From CAYFYS01 sp965202905 (GTDB taxonomy: Bacteria; Pseudomonadota; Alphaproteobacteria; MPNO01), in contig OZ241868.1 in assembly GCA_965202905.1 (NCBI GenBank), positions 3,804,868 to 3,868,867 of the forward strand: 64,000 bases of DNA, read 5' to 3'. The notes under the pieces were generated by a model, which saw nothing but the letters and a program-made list of their open reading frames with translations, did no database searches and was not told the DNA's origin. The position numbers and the translations under genes are program-made. Position 1 is the stretch's first letter. The number at the start of each line of letters is the position of its first letter. Below are positions 16,807 through 25,926 of this stretch, one piece after another.

Positions 16807-17455
16807 GCTGGCCTGCCCGGCTGCTGCGGTCGGGCCGCTCGCCCCGGCCGTGGGGCACCGCGGCGCGCCCGACCGTCAGCACCCAGTAGTAGCCGTAAGG
16901 GGCGTTGCCGCCGTCGTTCGAACGGAAGACGTAGCCGACCCCGGCGTGAATCGCCTCGGCGGCCAACACGTTGTGGCGGTGGTCGGGGCTGGCGAGCCAG
17001 GACTCCACGGTCTCCTGGGGCGAGGAGGGTCGGGCATTGGTCGGGGCTGGCGAGCCAGGACTCCACGGTCTCCTGGGGCGAGGATAGCCCGGCGGCGATG
17101 TTCTCGCCGACGAAGCGGTAGGCGTATCTCTGCCCGGTCACCCGTGCGGCGAAGCTCGATCCGTCCGAGCCCCTGTGGTCGAAAAATCGTTGTCGGCCAT
17201 GTCGGTCGCGTGCCGGCGCGCCGCGCGCGCCAGCCGGGAATCGGCCGTCAGCGGCGCCCGCCCGCGCCGCGCCCGGATTTCGTTGACCGCAACCAGGAGC
17301 CGGCCGGCCGGCGTGTTGGCGGCGGTCGCCACGTTGGCCGTCTTCACCCGCGTCTCCGTCATCGTCTCGCGCGGGCCATCGTCGAACGAGCACGCGCCGG
17401 CCAGCAGCGCGCCGGCCGCCAGCGCACTCGCCAGGGATCGCATGTTCGCCGTCAC
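16640..17455 (-). pseudogene. CAP/SCP-domain lipoprotein gene, frameshifted
   Basis: Reading from 17455 gives a lipoprotein-like start (MRSLASALAAGALLAGAC from an ATG at 17443, or a GTG at 17455 overlapping the ligase stop), then the CAP domain (RLLVAVNEIRARRG, RHATDMADNDF). Near 17186 one base is missing in a T run: adding it back restores DNDFFDHRGSDGSSF and VGENIAAGLSSPQETVESWLASPD. A 58-bp duplication at 16980-17084 then shifts the frame again before HRHNVLAAEAIHAGVGYV and YGYYWVLTVG. Homology ends near 16875; the remaining frame to 16640 is probably meaningless. It is either a true pseudogene or an assembly error. Confidence 0.75.
16980..17084. repeat. 47-bp direct repeat, 58-bp period
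   Basis: Copies at 16980-17026 and 17038-17084 are identical over 47 bp, separated by 11 bp. The 58-bp insertion is not a multiple of three and disrupts the CAP-domain gene. Confidence 0.9.
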
Positions 17456-18981
17456 GGGGTCCCTTGTTGGCGAGTGGCTTGCGCCGCGCGGGCGGCGAGC
17501 AGGCGCCGGTCGATCTTGTTGGTGCCTGATAACGGCAATTCGTCAACGAAAAAGACCCGACGCGGGTGGGCATAGGCCGGCCCGTTGGCGAGCGCGTGCC
17601 GCTTGACGGCCTTCTCGTCGATCGTCCCGGCGCTGCGCGGGACGACGAAGGCGACCGGGACGTGCGCCTTGAGCGCGCTGGGCGCCGGCACCACGACGGC
17701 CTGGAGGATTTCCGGGTGCCGTTCGAGCATGGACTCCACGACCCCCGGATAGATGTTCTCGCCCGCGGTGACGAACATGTCATCGACGCGGCCGACGAAG
17801 TAGTACCAGCCCTCGGCGTCCCGGCGCAGCACGTCGCCGGTATCGAGCCAGCCCCCGCGCAGGCGCTTCGCGGTCTCCTCGGGCAGGTTGTGGTAGCCGG
17901 CCATCACGCCCGGGCTCCTGACGTGCAGGGCGCCCTGGTCGGGGCCCGGCCCGTCGACCAGACTCAACTCGACGCCGTCCAGCGGGTAGCCGACGGTCAT
18001 CCGCGGACGCGGGCGGCCGTCGGGATGCTTCCAGGAGAACATGATCGGCCCGCCCTCGGTGATGCCGTAGTTGAGATTGAGAGCCGCGCCCGGAAAGACC
18101 CGGGCCAGGCTGTCGAGCAGAGTGTCCGAGGCCGGGGCCGAGCCCATCGAGCAGGCGCGGACCGAGGACAAATCGGTGCGCGCGAGCAGTTCCTCCTCCT
18201 GGAGGATCAGCGCATACATCGTCGGCACGCCGGTCAGCATGGTCAGCCGCTGTTCCTCGATCGCGCGGATGTATTGCCCGGCGTCGAAGCGGGCGAACAG
18301 CACGATCCGCCCGCCGGCGGCGAGCGCGGACTTGACCGCCAGCAGCGCGTTCTTGTGGTAGAGCGGGGCTGAGACCACGCTCGCGTCGTCGTCTCTGAGG
18401 TCGCGTGAGGCGACGAGTTGGCCGATCATCCAGCACTGGCCGTGGTGGTCGAGCAGCACGCCCTTGGGCCGGCCGGTCGAGCCCGAGGTGTAGGGCTGCT
18501 CGGCGATTTCCCCGGGGCCTGGCCGATAGGGCGCCATCGGCGCCGCGGCGACCATCCCGCCATAGCCGCCCGGACCGGCATCGTCCAGCGACACCACCGG
18601 CGTCCCGCCCAGCCCCGCTTTCCCGGGACCGGCGGCCAGCGCGCCGTCGGCGAAGACCAGCCGGGCGCCGGAATCGGCGATGATGAAGCGCACGGACTCG
18701 GCCGGCAGCTTGATGTTCACCATCACCGGAACGCAGCCGGCGCGCATCGCCCCGAACAGCGCCACCAGGTATTCGCGCCGGTTGACCGCGCAGATCGCCA
18801 CCCGGTCGCCCGGACCGAGCCCGCGCGCGGCCAGGCTCGCCGCCATCGCCCCGCACGCCCGGTCGAAGGCCCGGTAGCTCAGCGTCCGGGGAGCCTCGGG
18901 CCGCAGCAGGTCGACGATCGCCGTGCGTTCGCTGCCCGCGTGGGCCGCGAAGACGTCGCCCAGATTGCCGGTCGGCGTCAT
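17452..18981 (-). CDS. AMP-dependent acyl-CoA ligase/synthetase
   Basis: A 509-residue ANL-superfamily enzyme that activates a carboxylic acid as acyl-AMP and then acyl-CoA. The P-loop-like motif is YTSGSTGRPKG; NYGITEGG, GWLDTGDVLR and FVGRVDDMFVTAGENIYP are the conserved adenylation motifs, and the C-terminal Lys lies in SGTNKIDRR. It starts with ATG overlapping the upstream dehydrogenase stop (ATGA). The CAP gene start overlaps its own stop (GTGA), so three genes form a transcript. The acid substrate cannot be told from sequence. Confidence 0.9.
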   Translation of the reverse strand: MTPTGNLGDVFAAHAGSERTAIVDLLRPEAPRTLSYRAFDRACGAMAASLAARGLGPGDRVAICAVNRREYLVALFGAMRAGCVPVMVNIKLPAESVRFIIADSGARLVFADGALAAGPGKAGLGGTPVVSLDDAGPGGYGGMVAAAPMAPYRPGPGEIAEQPYTSGSTGRPKGVLLDHHGQCWMIGQLVASRDLRDDDASVVSAPLYHKNALLAVKSALAAGGRIVLFARFDAGQYIRAIEEQRLTMLTGVPTMYALILQEEELLARTDLSSVRACSMGSAPASDTLLDSLARVFPGAALNLNYGITEGGPIMFSWKHPDGRPRPRMTVGYPLDGVELSLVDGPGPDQGALHVRSPGVMAGYHNLPEETAKRLRGGWLDTGDVLRRDAEGWYYFVGRVDDMFVTAGENIYPGVVESMLERHPEILQAVVVPAPSALKAHVPVAFVVPRSAGTIDEKAVKRHALANGPAYAHPRRVFFVDELPLSGTNKIDRRLLAARAAQATRQQGTP

Positions 18982-19991
18982 GGCTCGATGATGATCTTCC
19001 CGATCACCTCGCGGTCGCGCAGCCGGCGCACGCCCTCGCGGGTCTCCTCCAACGGCAGCACGCAGTCGATCGCCGGCGCGAGCTTGCCGTCCCGGACCAG
19101 CTCCAAAAGCCGGATCAGATCCTCCGGCGCCCAACTGTTCGAGCCCATGATCTTGAGCTCGAACGTCCAGATGTAGCGCAGATCGGTCTTGGGATCGTAT
19201 CCCGCGGTCGCGCCGCAGGTCATCAGCCGGCCGCCGCGCTTGAGCGCGCGCAGGCTGGGCGCCCAGGTATCGCCGCCGGTGAAGTTGACCACCATGTCGA
19301 CCCCGCCGGTGAAGCGGCGCCGGTGCGGCTTGTCGTAGAGGCGCCAGATCTCTTTGACGAAATCGGCCTCGGCGTAGTTGACGACATGGTCGGCGCCCCA
19401 GGATTCGAGCGCCTCGAGCTTCTCCGGCGTGCTGCCGCAGGCCACGATTTCGGCCCCGGCGAGCTTGGCCAGCAGCACGCAGCACGACCCCACGCCGCCG
19501 CTGGCGCCCAGGACCAGCACCCGCTCGCCTGCCTCGAGGCCGCCGTGGGTGAACAGCATCCGGTGCGCGGTGCCATAGGCGACCGGGAGCGCCGCGGCCT
19601 GGGCGTGGCTCACGCCCTCGGGGATCGCGATCAGCCGCGTGACATCGACAAGGCACAACTCGGCCGCGCCTCCCGGCACCAGCTCGCCCATCAGCCCCTT
19701 TTCCGGGGCATCCGGGTCGAGCGGGTTGACCAGCACCGCATCGCCGGTCTTCCAACCCTCGACCTCGGGGCCGATCTCGACGATGTCGCCGGCGATGTCG
19801 AGGCCGACGATCATCGGCATCGGCACCTTGATGCCGGGCATGCCGTCGCAGGTGAAGACGTCGTGGTAGTTGAGCGATGTCGCGCGCACCCGGATAACGA
19901 CCTGGCCCTCGCCGGCTACCGGATCGGGAAAGTCGTGCTCCAGTTGCAGCGCGTCGATCCCCCCGTGCGCGCGCAGGCACACTGCTCGCAT
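18978..19991 (-). CDS. Zinc-type alcohol dehydrogenase/quinone oxidoreductase (MDR family)
   Basis: A 337-residue medium-chain dehydrogenase/reductase. ATSLNYHDVFTCDGMPGIKVPM is the usual N-terminal GroES-like domain, and VLVLGASGGVGSCCV the NAD(P)-binding Rossmann loop (residues 155-170). It oxidises an alcohol or reduces an enone. It is the first gene of an operon with the acyl-CoA ligase, in the typical arrangement alcohol/aldehyde to acid to CoA ester. It is divergent from an Lrp-type regulator that may control it. Confidence 0.9.
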   Translation of the reverse strand: MRAVCLRAHGGIDALQLEHDFPDPVAGEGQVVIRVRATSLNYHDVFTCDGMPGIKVPMPMIVGLDIAGDIVEIGPEVEGWKTGDAVLVNPLDPDAPEKGLMGELVPGGAAELCLVDVTRLIAIPEGVSHAQAAALPVAYGTAHRMLFTHGGLEAGERVLVLGASGGVGSCCVLLAKLAGAEIVACGSTPEKLEALESWGADHVVNYAEADFVKEIWRLYDKPHRRRFTGGVDMVVNFTGGDTWAPSLRALKRGGRLMTCGATAGYDPKTDLRYIWTFELKIMGSNSWAPEDLIRLLELVRDGKLAPAIDCVLPLEETREGVRRLRDREVIGKIIIEP

Positions 19992-20229
19992 GGCGTACTC
20001 CCCGATTCCTGGGATAGCGGGACCGCGACCGCGGCCTCGCCGTCAGATCGAGACTCTGCGGAACGCGCCGCCGCCGTCAACCCTCGGATTCAGGGTGCGG
20101 CGGGACGGGCGGTCCCGAAATTCGGCCCGGTTTTACCGGCGTCTTCGCCATAGACGCGGCAGACGCGGCGCGCGCCTCAAAACCCCGAACGGCCTCGCAC
20201 CCTGCGAAGACATCTGCAAGATCTGGACA

Positions 20230-20256
20230 ATCGAGCCCAATCGATTCAGGCTCGAT
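20230..20256. promoter_or_regulatory. Candidate Lrp-type operator
   Basis: ATCGAGCC (20230-20237) and GGCTCGAT (20249-20256) form a perfect inverted repeat around an ATCGAT palindrome, 33 bp upstream of the Lrp gene and within the divergent promoter region. This suggests an operator for the regulator, controlling itself and the dehydrogenase-ligase operon. Confidence 0.4.
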
Positions 20257-20288
20257 CCAATCCGCCACATGCCGGGACCAAACACCCG

Positions 20289-20747
20289 ATGGATGACATC
20301 GATAAGCAAATTCTTTCTCAGTTGCAAAGAGACACGACGATTCCGGTCTCCGAGATCGCCGGGCGCGTCGGGCTGTCGACGACGCCATGCTGGCGGCGCA
20401 TCCAGAAGATGGAGGAGGCCGGCGTCATCCGCGCCCGGGTGGCGCTGCTCGACGGCCGGAAGCTGAATGCCGGCGTGACGGTGTTCGTCGCCGTCCGCAC
20501 CAGCGAGCACAGCGCGGAATGGCTGGAGGCGTTCTCCCGGGCGGTCGTCGAGATCCCGGAGGTGGTCGAGTTCTACCGGATGAGCGGCGATGTCGATTAC
20601 CTGCTCCGGGTCGTCGTGCCGGATATCGCGGCCTATGACGCGGTCTACAAGCGCCTGATCGGCAGGATATCGCTGAGCGACGTCAGTTCGAGCTTCGCGA
20701 TGGAGGAGATCAAGTACACCACCGCCTTGCCGCTCGATTACGCCTGA
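20289..20747 (+). CDS. Lrp/AsnC-family transcriptional regulator
   Basis: A 152-residue regulator. The N-terminal winged helix-turn-helix spans about residues 3-60 (DKQILSQLQRD, SEIAGRVGLSTTPCWRRI), and the C-terminal AsnC/RAM ligand domain about 68-145 (VVEFYRMSGDVDYLLRVVVPD). It senses an amino acid or related acid and binds DNA as an oligomer. It is divergent to the dehydrogenase/acyl-CoA ligase operon, which is its most likely target. Confidence 0.93.
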   Translation: MDDIDKQILSQLQRDTTIPVSEIAGRVGLSTTPCWRRIQKMEEAGVIRARVALLDGRKLNAGVTVFVAVRTSEHSAEWLEAFSRAVVEIPEVVEFYRMSGDVDYLLRVVVPDIAAYDAVYKRLIGRISLSDVSSSFAMEEIKYTTALPLDYA

Positions 20748-20792
20748 AGGTCGCCGGTTCGCGGTCGCGGACGGTCCCTCCCTGCGGGGCGA

Positions 20793-20813
20793 CCCGCGCG
20801 GTGGCCGCGCGGG
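20793..20813 (+). terminator. GC hairpin after the lrp-like gene
   Basis: CCCGCGCGG and CCGCGCGGG form a perfect 9-bp stem with a 3-nt loop, 46 bases after the regulator stop. It has no U tract. Confidence 0.35.
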
Positions 20814-20880
20814 CCGCGCCGCAACGCGGTGTGGATATGATATGGTTCGCGGCCGATCCGAGCCTGGAGCCATCCCGACG

Positions 20881-21696
20881 ATGATCGAATCCCCCAACCC
20901 GACCGTAGTGGCGTCCGTCGCGGGCGGCGTCTGCACGATCACGCTCAACCGGCCCGAGGCGCTCAACGCGCTGGACGGCGACATGGCGCGCGCGCTGGTC
21001 GCGGTGACCCGCGCGGCCGAGGCCGAAGACGGCGTGCGCGCGGTGCTGATCCGCGGTGCGGGCGAGCACTTCATGGCCGGCGGGGACATCAAGGCGTTCG
21101 CCGGCTGGCTGGAAGAGACGCCCGACCGGTCCGAGCGCCGCGACAGGTTCGAGTCCTTCATTCACGAGGTTCATCCCTGCATCCTGGCCATCGTCAACAT
21201 GCCCAAGCCGGTGATCGCCGGCGTGCAGGGCGCGGTCGCCGGGTTCGGCATGAGCCTGATGATGGCCTGCGACATGGCGATGGCGGCGGCGGATTCGGTG
21301 TTCACGCTGGCCTATTGTCATATCGGCGCCAGCCCGGACGGCTCATCGACCTACATGTTGCCGCGCGCCGTGGGCGCCAGGCGCGCCTTCGAGATCGCCT
21401 GCCTCGGCGAGCGGTTCGGCGCCGAGGAGGCCGAGGCGATGGGCCTGGTCAATCGCGTGGCGCCGTCCGCCGAGCTCGAGGCCCGGGCCGCGGCGCTCGC
21501 CGCGCGGCTGGCTTCCGGCCCGACGCGGGCCTACGCCAAGACCAAGGCCTTGCTGAATGCTTCTTTCCATCGCGGCCTGGAGGATCAGCTCGCCGCCGAG
21601 GCGGCGGCGTTCGGCGAGTGCGCCTCGAGCGAGGACTTCGCCGAGGGTCTGGCGGCCTTCCTCGCCAGGCGGCCCGCCCGTTTCACCGGCCGCTGA
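20881..21696 (+). CDS. Enoyl-CoA hydratase/isomerase family protein
   Basis: A 271-residue crotonase-fold enzyme. ITLNRPEALNALD and the oxyanion-hole segments HFMAGGDIKAF and GAVAGFGMSLMMACDMAMA are typical. One catalytic-Glu position of classical hydratases appears as SPDGSSTYMLPRAVG, a pattern found in isomerases and other crotonases, so the exact reaction is open. The ATG at 20881 was chosen because homology begins there; an upstream ATG at 20842 adds 13 unlikely residues. Its 3' end overlaps the convergent HpaB-type gene by 14 nt. Confidence 0.9.
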   Translation: MIESPNPTVVASVAGGVCTITLNRPEALNALDGDMARALVAVTRAAEAEDGVRAVLIRGAGEHFMAGGDIKAFAGWLEETPDRSERRDRFESFIHEVHPCILAIVNMPKPVIAGVQGAVAGFGMSLMMACDMAMAAADSVFTLAYCHIGASPDGSSTYMLPRAVGARRAFEIACLGERFGAEEAEAMGLVNRVAPSAELEARAAALAARLASGPTRAYAKTKALLNASFHRGLEDQLAAEAAAFGECASSEDFAEGLAAFLARRPARFTGR

Positions 21697-23185
21697 GGCG
21701 GTCGCGCCCGACCCGGGCGGCGGACCGGTCCGCCGAAGGCGTCTCGTAGCTGTCCAGCACCGTCCGGACGACCCCGCGCATCTCGTCCCAGGGACAGTTT
21801 AGATAGCTGTAATGGGTGTTGATGAAGGCGGGGCCGGCATAGAAGCGCTCGTATTGTGAATGGCGTCCGGCGAAGTCCGAGCCGAGAAGGTCCCAGGCAA
21901 GCTTCATGAATTTCATCCGTTCGACGGCCGACTGGCCCGGGACCGACCAGTAGGTCTCGAACTGCTCGAACAGCTTCGGGTCGTCGATCACCGAGATGTC
22001 GGCCGGCATCTGGAAGGGGCCGGCGCCCAGCAGCTCGCGCACGATCTCGCAGATCTCGTAATAGCTGTGGGTGCACCAGTGCAGCGCGGCATACATCGCC
22101 CGCCGGTTGACCGTCAGATAGCCCGGCACGCGCTCCTCGGCGTCGTGAATCTGGCCGTGGATCATCGCGCCCAGACCGGCCTCCATCGCCGCCAGCCTGC
22201 CGAGCGTGCCCTGGACGGCCTGGATGTGCCCGACGCCGTTGATCTCGGTTATCTGGCTGGCAATGCCGATGATCAGCTTAAGCTTCTCCCAGAACCGGAC
22301 GTTGGACTGGTGGTTGCCCATCGCGTGGCTCGGGGTGTTGAAATAGATGTCGCGCGACAGGACCGCATCGTCGTGGATGAAGACCCGTTCCCAGGGTACG
22401 CGCACGCCCTCGAAGAGGACCATCGAATCGGTCTCGTCGAAACGCGCCGACAGCGGGTTGTCGAACTCCGATACGGCGTAGCGCTCGAACGGCTTGCGCG
22501 ACCAGATCGTCACCCCCGGCGCGTTCAGCGCCACCGCGCAGGTGATCGACTCCATGCCCTGATCCGGGGCCAGCGGCAGCAAATTGCCGACCCAGGTGTC
22601 GTCGGCGAAGATCGCCGACGTGCCCAGCATCTTCATGCCGTTCAGCGTCACGCCGGCGTCGTCCTCCGCGGTGACGCGCAGAGTCGGTACCTGGAGGCCT
22701 TCGCGCTGATAGAGCTCGGGCTTGCGCGCGCCCTGCGGCGGCAGGACGGTATAGCAGGCGAACAAGTCTTCCCGCCGCATTTTGTCGTAATAGGCCAGAA
22801 GGTTGTCGCCGAAGCCGGAACGATTGGCCTCGAAGACCTCCGGCCGCATGGCAAGCCCGGTCACGAACGAGGCCACGTGGTCGGGGGAACGTCCGAGCAG
22901 GCCGCAGGACCAGGCCGCGACCCGGCGGTGGGTCTCCATCCGCTTGACCAGATCGTCCTCGGTCCTTGGCATGAGGAACCACGAGGTGAAGCGCTCGCCG
23001 TCCTCTTCGCAGGACATCATTTCGACGTTCTGCGGATCGCGCTTGCGGTCATACAGCATCGCAAACGAGGCCGCCGCATTGCGGAAGGCCGGATGGGCGG
23101 TCACGTCCTCGACCAGCTCGCCGCCGATATAGACCTTGCGGCCGTCGCGCAGGCTTTCGAGATATTCCGCACCGGTTCTCAGCAT
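21683..23185 (-). CDS. HpaB-type flavin-dependent hydroxylase, copy 1
   Basis: A 500-residue oxygenase component of the 4-hydroxyphenylacetate 3-monooxygenase (HpaB/PvcC) family. It uses free FADH2 made by a separate reductase to ortho-hydroxylate a phenol. Typical segments: RTGAEYLESLRDGRKVYIGG at the N-terminus, LLGRSPDHVASFV, NGMKMLGTSA and VPWERVFIHDD. Start set by AGAGGATTG before the ATG. No HpaC-type reductase lies in the window. It could alternatively belong to the related 4-hydroxybutyryl-CoA dehydratase-like branch, but the Fe-S cysteines of that branch are not evident. Confidence 0.87.
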   Translation of the reverse strand: MLRTGAEYLESLRDGRKVYIGGELVEDVTAHPAFRNAAASFAMLYDRKRDPQNVEMMSCEEDGERFTSWFLMPRTEDDLVKRMETHRRVAAWSCGLLGRSPDHVASFVTGLAMRPEVFEANRSGFGDNLLAYYDKMRREDLFACYTVLPPQGARKPELYQREGLQVPTLRVTAEDDAGVTLNGMKMLGTSAIFADDTWVGNLLPLAPDQGMESITCAVALNAPGVTIWSRKPFERYAVSEFDNPLSARFDETDSMVLFEGVRVPWERVFIHDDAVLSRDIYFNTPSHAMGNHQSNVRFWEKLKLIIGIASQITEINGVGHIQAVQGTLGRLAAMEAGLGAMIHGQIHDAEERVPGYLTVNRRAMYAALHWCTHSYYEICEIVRELLGAGPFQMPADISVIDDPKLFEQFETYWSVPGQSAVERMKFMKLAWDLLGSDFAGRHSQYERFYAGPAFINTHYSYLNCPWDEMRGVVRTVLDSYETPSADRSAARVGRDRLSGR

Positions 23186-23350
23186 CAATCCTCTCCCGGG
23201 GTGTTCATTCGCTCTCGCGGGTACTGACCGGCCCGGCGCGGCCGGCGATTCCGCGCCCGACACGCGGGTCGCCGGCCGTCGCCGGCCACGGACTCGCTGT
23301 GCTCGACTCCGTCGAAATGAATTCCGACTCCGCTCGATTCGCCCGCTCGT

Positions 23351-24532
23351 TCAATCGTGCGATTGCCCGGGCTCCGGCCGGTCGACCGACATCGCTTCCG
23401 GCGCGGCCGGGTTGCGACGGCGACGGCCGAGCTCGTCGGCCTCGCCATGGAAGAAACCAAAAACGCCGATCCGCCGTCCCTCGCTCACCGGCAGTGCCTC
23501 GTGCAGCAGGCTGCACGAAAAGATCACCGCGCCGCCGCGCGCGACATCGAACGCCTGCTCGCCGTACTCGGGAAAGCGCAGCTCTCCGCCGCGGTACTCG
23601 CCGGTGTTGAGGTTCAGCGACATCGCGAACCTTCGATGGAGGGTGGCCGGCGTCGTGTCGTCGCGATGCGGCTTGAAATGCCCGCGCTCGCGCGCGTCGT
23701 AGCCGCCGAGCCGCAGCGTCTCGGCGCGGGTGACGCGGAACTTGAACGCCTTGGCGATCTCCGGGAAAAGTCGTCGCCGGAACAGCGCGACCAGCGCCCC
23801 GGCCTCGGCGCCGTCATTGGCGAGATAGACATCGCCGCGCCGCTTGACGCCGACATCGACGACCGCCTCGCCGGCGCCGCGCGCCCTGGAAACCGTGCCG
23901 CGCAACTTCTCGCCATCCTGCCAATGCGCGACCAGCCGCGCGCAGTGGCTTTCGTCCAGCAGGTCCGGCACGACCAGCACCGGGGCGAGCCGTCCGGTGA
24001 TCGCCCCGGCCGGCGCCGTCCGGCGCGCGCACGCGCCAAGCGCGGCCCTGGCGTGGCTCGGCCCCGATTCCGGTCCGAGGATTCTCTCGATGCGGCGGTT
24101 CTCGTTCACCACCACGGTCGCGAATGGGAGCGGTTCGACGGCGCGCCGCGCGCCGCGGTTCGGCCGGGTGTGCGAGAGCCCGAGCGCCGCGCCGATCGAG
24201 AACGACGGATCGCTGAGGACCGGGATCGCCAGATCGAGCTTGCCGGTCAGCTTGGCGTTGTCCGACGGGCTTTGCGGGGACAGCGCCAGCGCCAGCGCCC
24301 CCGCCTCGGCGAAAGCGGGGGCGAGCGCAGAGAACCGGACGAGCTCCGCCTCGGCCGCCCGGCCCATCTTCGCCCCCAGCACCAGCAGCACGAGCCTGCG
24401 GCCGGAGAAACGGTCGGCAAGGATCGGAAACTCGCGTCCGTCGATGCCGAACCACGCCGGCGCCGGCAGCGGCTCGCCGCGCGCGATCACGGTCCGCTCC
24501 CCGGGTATTGCGACCGTAAGACCAGGGGCCAT
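23351..24532 (-). CDS. Peroxiredoxin-like/2OG-Fe(II) oxygenase fusion
   Basis: A 393-residue two-domain protein. Residues about 20-165 have a thioredoxin/AhpC-TSA-like fold (PAPAWFGIDGREFPILADRF, LVLLVLGAKMG, IPVLSDPSFSIGAALG). The peroxidatic Cys position is replaced (GAKMGRAAE), so peroxidase activity is unlikely. Residues about 180-375 form a prolyl-4-hydroxylase-type 2-oxoglutarate dioxygenase with the iron site HFKPHRDD and a distal His-x10-Arg region (LLHEALPVSEGRR). Start ATG at 24532 follows GGAG by 8 nt. The substrate is unknown; it lies 165 bp downstream of the HpaB-type gene start. Confidence 0.8.
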   Translation of the reverse strand: MAPGLTVAIPGERTVIARGEPLPAPAWFGIDGREFPILADRFSGRRLVLLVLGAKMGRAAEAELVRFSALAPAFAEAGALALALSPQSPSDNAKLTGKLDLAIPVLSDPSFSIGAALGLSHTRPNRGARRAVEPLPFATVVVNENRRIERILGPESGPSHARAALGACARRTAPAGAITGRLAPVLVVPDLLDESHCARLVAHWQDGEKLRGTVSRARGAGEAVVDVGVKRRGDVYLANDGAEAGALVALFRRRLFPEIAKAFKFRVTRAETLRLGGYDARERGHFKPHRDDTTPATLHRRFAMSLNLNTGEYRGGELRFPEYGEQAFDVARGGAVIFSCSLLHEALPVSEGRRIGVFGFFHGEADELGRRRRNPAAPEAMSVDRPEPGQSHD

Positions 24533-24719
24533 CGCCCGCACTCCACCGTCAGAATCGAACGCCCGCAGGATCGAACGCCCGCGATCCTAGCTGCGCAGAC
24601 CCCTCCGGGCAAGACGCCGGCCTGGCCGGCGGCGGCGCTCGATCGTGGAAAACGGGCGTGGAAAACGGGGTCGGAGCCCTTTTCCCGGCAGGTCGCCTCC
24701 GACCCCCGGCGACGCACAA

Positions 24720-24747
24720 AAGAAGGGCGGCTTGCGCCGCCCTTCTT
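24720..24747 (-). terminator. Rho-independent terminator of the porin gene
   Basis: AAGAAGGGCGGC and GCCGCCCTTCTT form a perfect 12-bp stem with a 4-nt loop, followed on the minus strand by TTTTG. It lies 33 bases after the porin stop. The same stem recurs at 26461-26484 in the opposite orientation. Confidence 0.85.
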
Positions 24748-24780
24748 GTAGCTAGTCTTGTAGCCAGCGCCGGGGATGGA

Positions 24781-25926
24781 TCAGAAATTGACCCGGACGC
24801 CGGTGGAAACGGCCCAGCCAGTGTCCCGCGTGACTACTTGCGTATTGTTGTTGGTTGCCGTGCCCTTGTTGTAGATCAGGTTGGCATGCCAGCGCGTGCC
24901 GGGGCCGAGGTTGCGGGCGTAGCCCAGCAGCGCGGCCTGCGTCTCGTCGTTGTTGCCATCTATTTGGCCGTTGGTGTAGGTCAGGCTCATCCGGTTCGGC
25001 CCCATCGTGTAGCGGACGCCGACATCGAATATCTCGCCTTGCGGCCTGCGCGCTCCGCTGTTGATCGTCTTGTACCCGCCGGCAATGCGCACCGGCCCGA
25101 CATCGACCCGCATCGCGGCCGTCCACAGAGTCGCATCGTCGTTGTCGGCTCCCGGTAACTGGTTATCCGGCGCATCGAAGGTGACATAGCCGCCGGCGAG
25201 ACCGACCGAGGCCGCATCGAACTCGCCGGTCCAGTTGGCGCCAAAGGCGAGGCCGTCGTGGTAGGCGTTCCGGTTCATGGTGAAGTCGGTAGTGCGCAAT
25301 CTGCTGGCGGTATCGGTGTTTTGCTCGATGGCATTCGGCGTGTAGCTGAAGCCGAGCTGGACACCCGAGATCCGCGGGGTGAAGTAGCTGATCTTCTCGG
25401 CATCGCCATCGAAGCTGTTGGCCCGCGAATCGAGCGTTGTGTTGAACTGGGCCCTGTAGGCGGTCCCGTGCCATTCGAACGAATCGAAGGCGTGGTTCTG
25501 GCCAACGCTGGTTGGCCAGCTCCCCATATAGCCGGTGACCATCCTGGTCGGCGCGTTGTCGGTCGAGCCCAGGATGAGCTGGCCGAACGAGCCGCTGATC
25601 GTCAGATGGGCCTCATCGATCAGATCGCTATTGGGCCCGGGCGCCGGCGAGCCATCGGCGTCGCCTTCGAGCTCCCAGCGGACGCGGATGGACAGGCCGT
25701 TGTCCAGTCTGACCGAGCCGTTGAAGTGGACTTCCGATTCGGCGTGGTAGTCGAGCGCGACCGTGTTGTTGGCGCGGTTCTCGATCGGCAGGCCGATATC
25801 GCCCTGGTAATAGCCGCCGACCGAGACCACGGGTCGGTTGGTCTGCGTCTGCGCCTGCGCGGCCGCGCCGGCGCCGATCAGCGCCGCCCCGACCAGCGCG
25901 GTCGTTTTCATAAACTGCTTTTTCAT
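24781..25926 (-). CDS. Outer-membrane general porin
   Basis: A 381-residue beta-barrel porin. It has a cleavable signal peptide (MKKQFMKTTALVGAALIGAGAAAQA) and a mature start rich in alternating strands (VVSVGGYYQGDIG). It ends GWAVSTGVRVNF with the C-terminal Phe used for BAM insertion. Strands such as SIRVRWELEGD and GQLILGSTDNAP, the latter at the constriction loop, match the alphaproteobacterial Gram-negative porin family. The ATG at 25926 follows GGGAGGGAGG. It is monocistronic with its own terminator; passive uptake of small solutes is expected. Confidence 0.9.
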   Translation of the reverse strand: MKKQFMKTTALVGAALIGAGAAAQAQTQTNRPVVSVGGYYQGDIGLPIENRANNTVALDYHAESEVHFNGSVRLDNGLSIRVRWELEGDADGSPAPGPNSDLIDEAHLTISGSFGQLILGSTDNAPTRMVTGYMGSWPTSVGQNHAFDSFEWHGTAYRAQFNTTLDSRANSFDGDAEKISYFTPRISGVQLGFSYTPNAIEQNTDTASRLRTTDFTMNRNAYHDGLAFGANWTGEFDAASVGLAGGYVTFDAPDNQLPGADNDDATLWTAAMRVDVGPVRIAGGYKTINSGARRPQGEIFDVGVRYTMGPNRMSLTYTNGQIDGNNDETQAALLGYARNLGPGTRWHANLIYNKGTATNNNTQVVTRDTGWAVSTGVRVNF

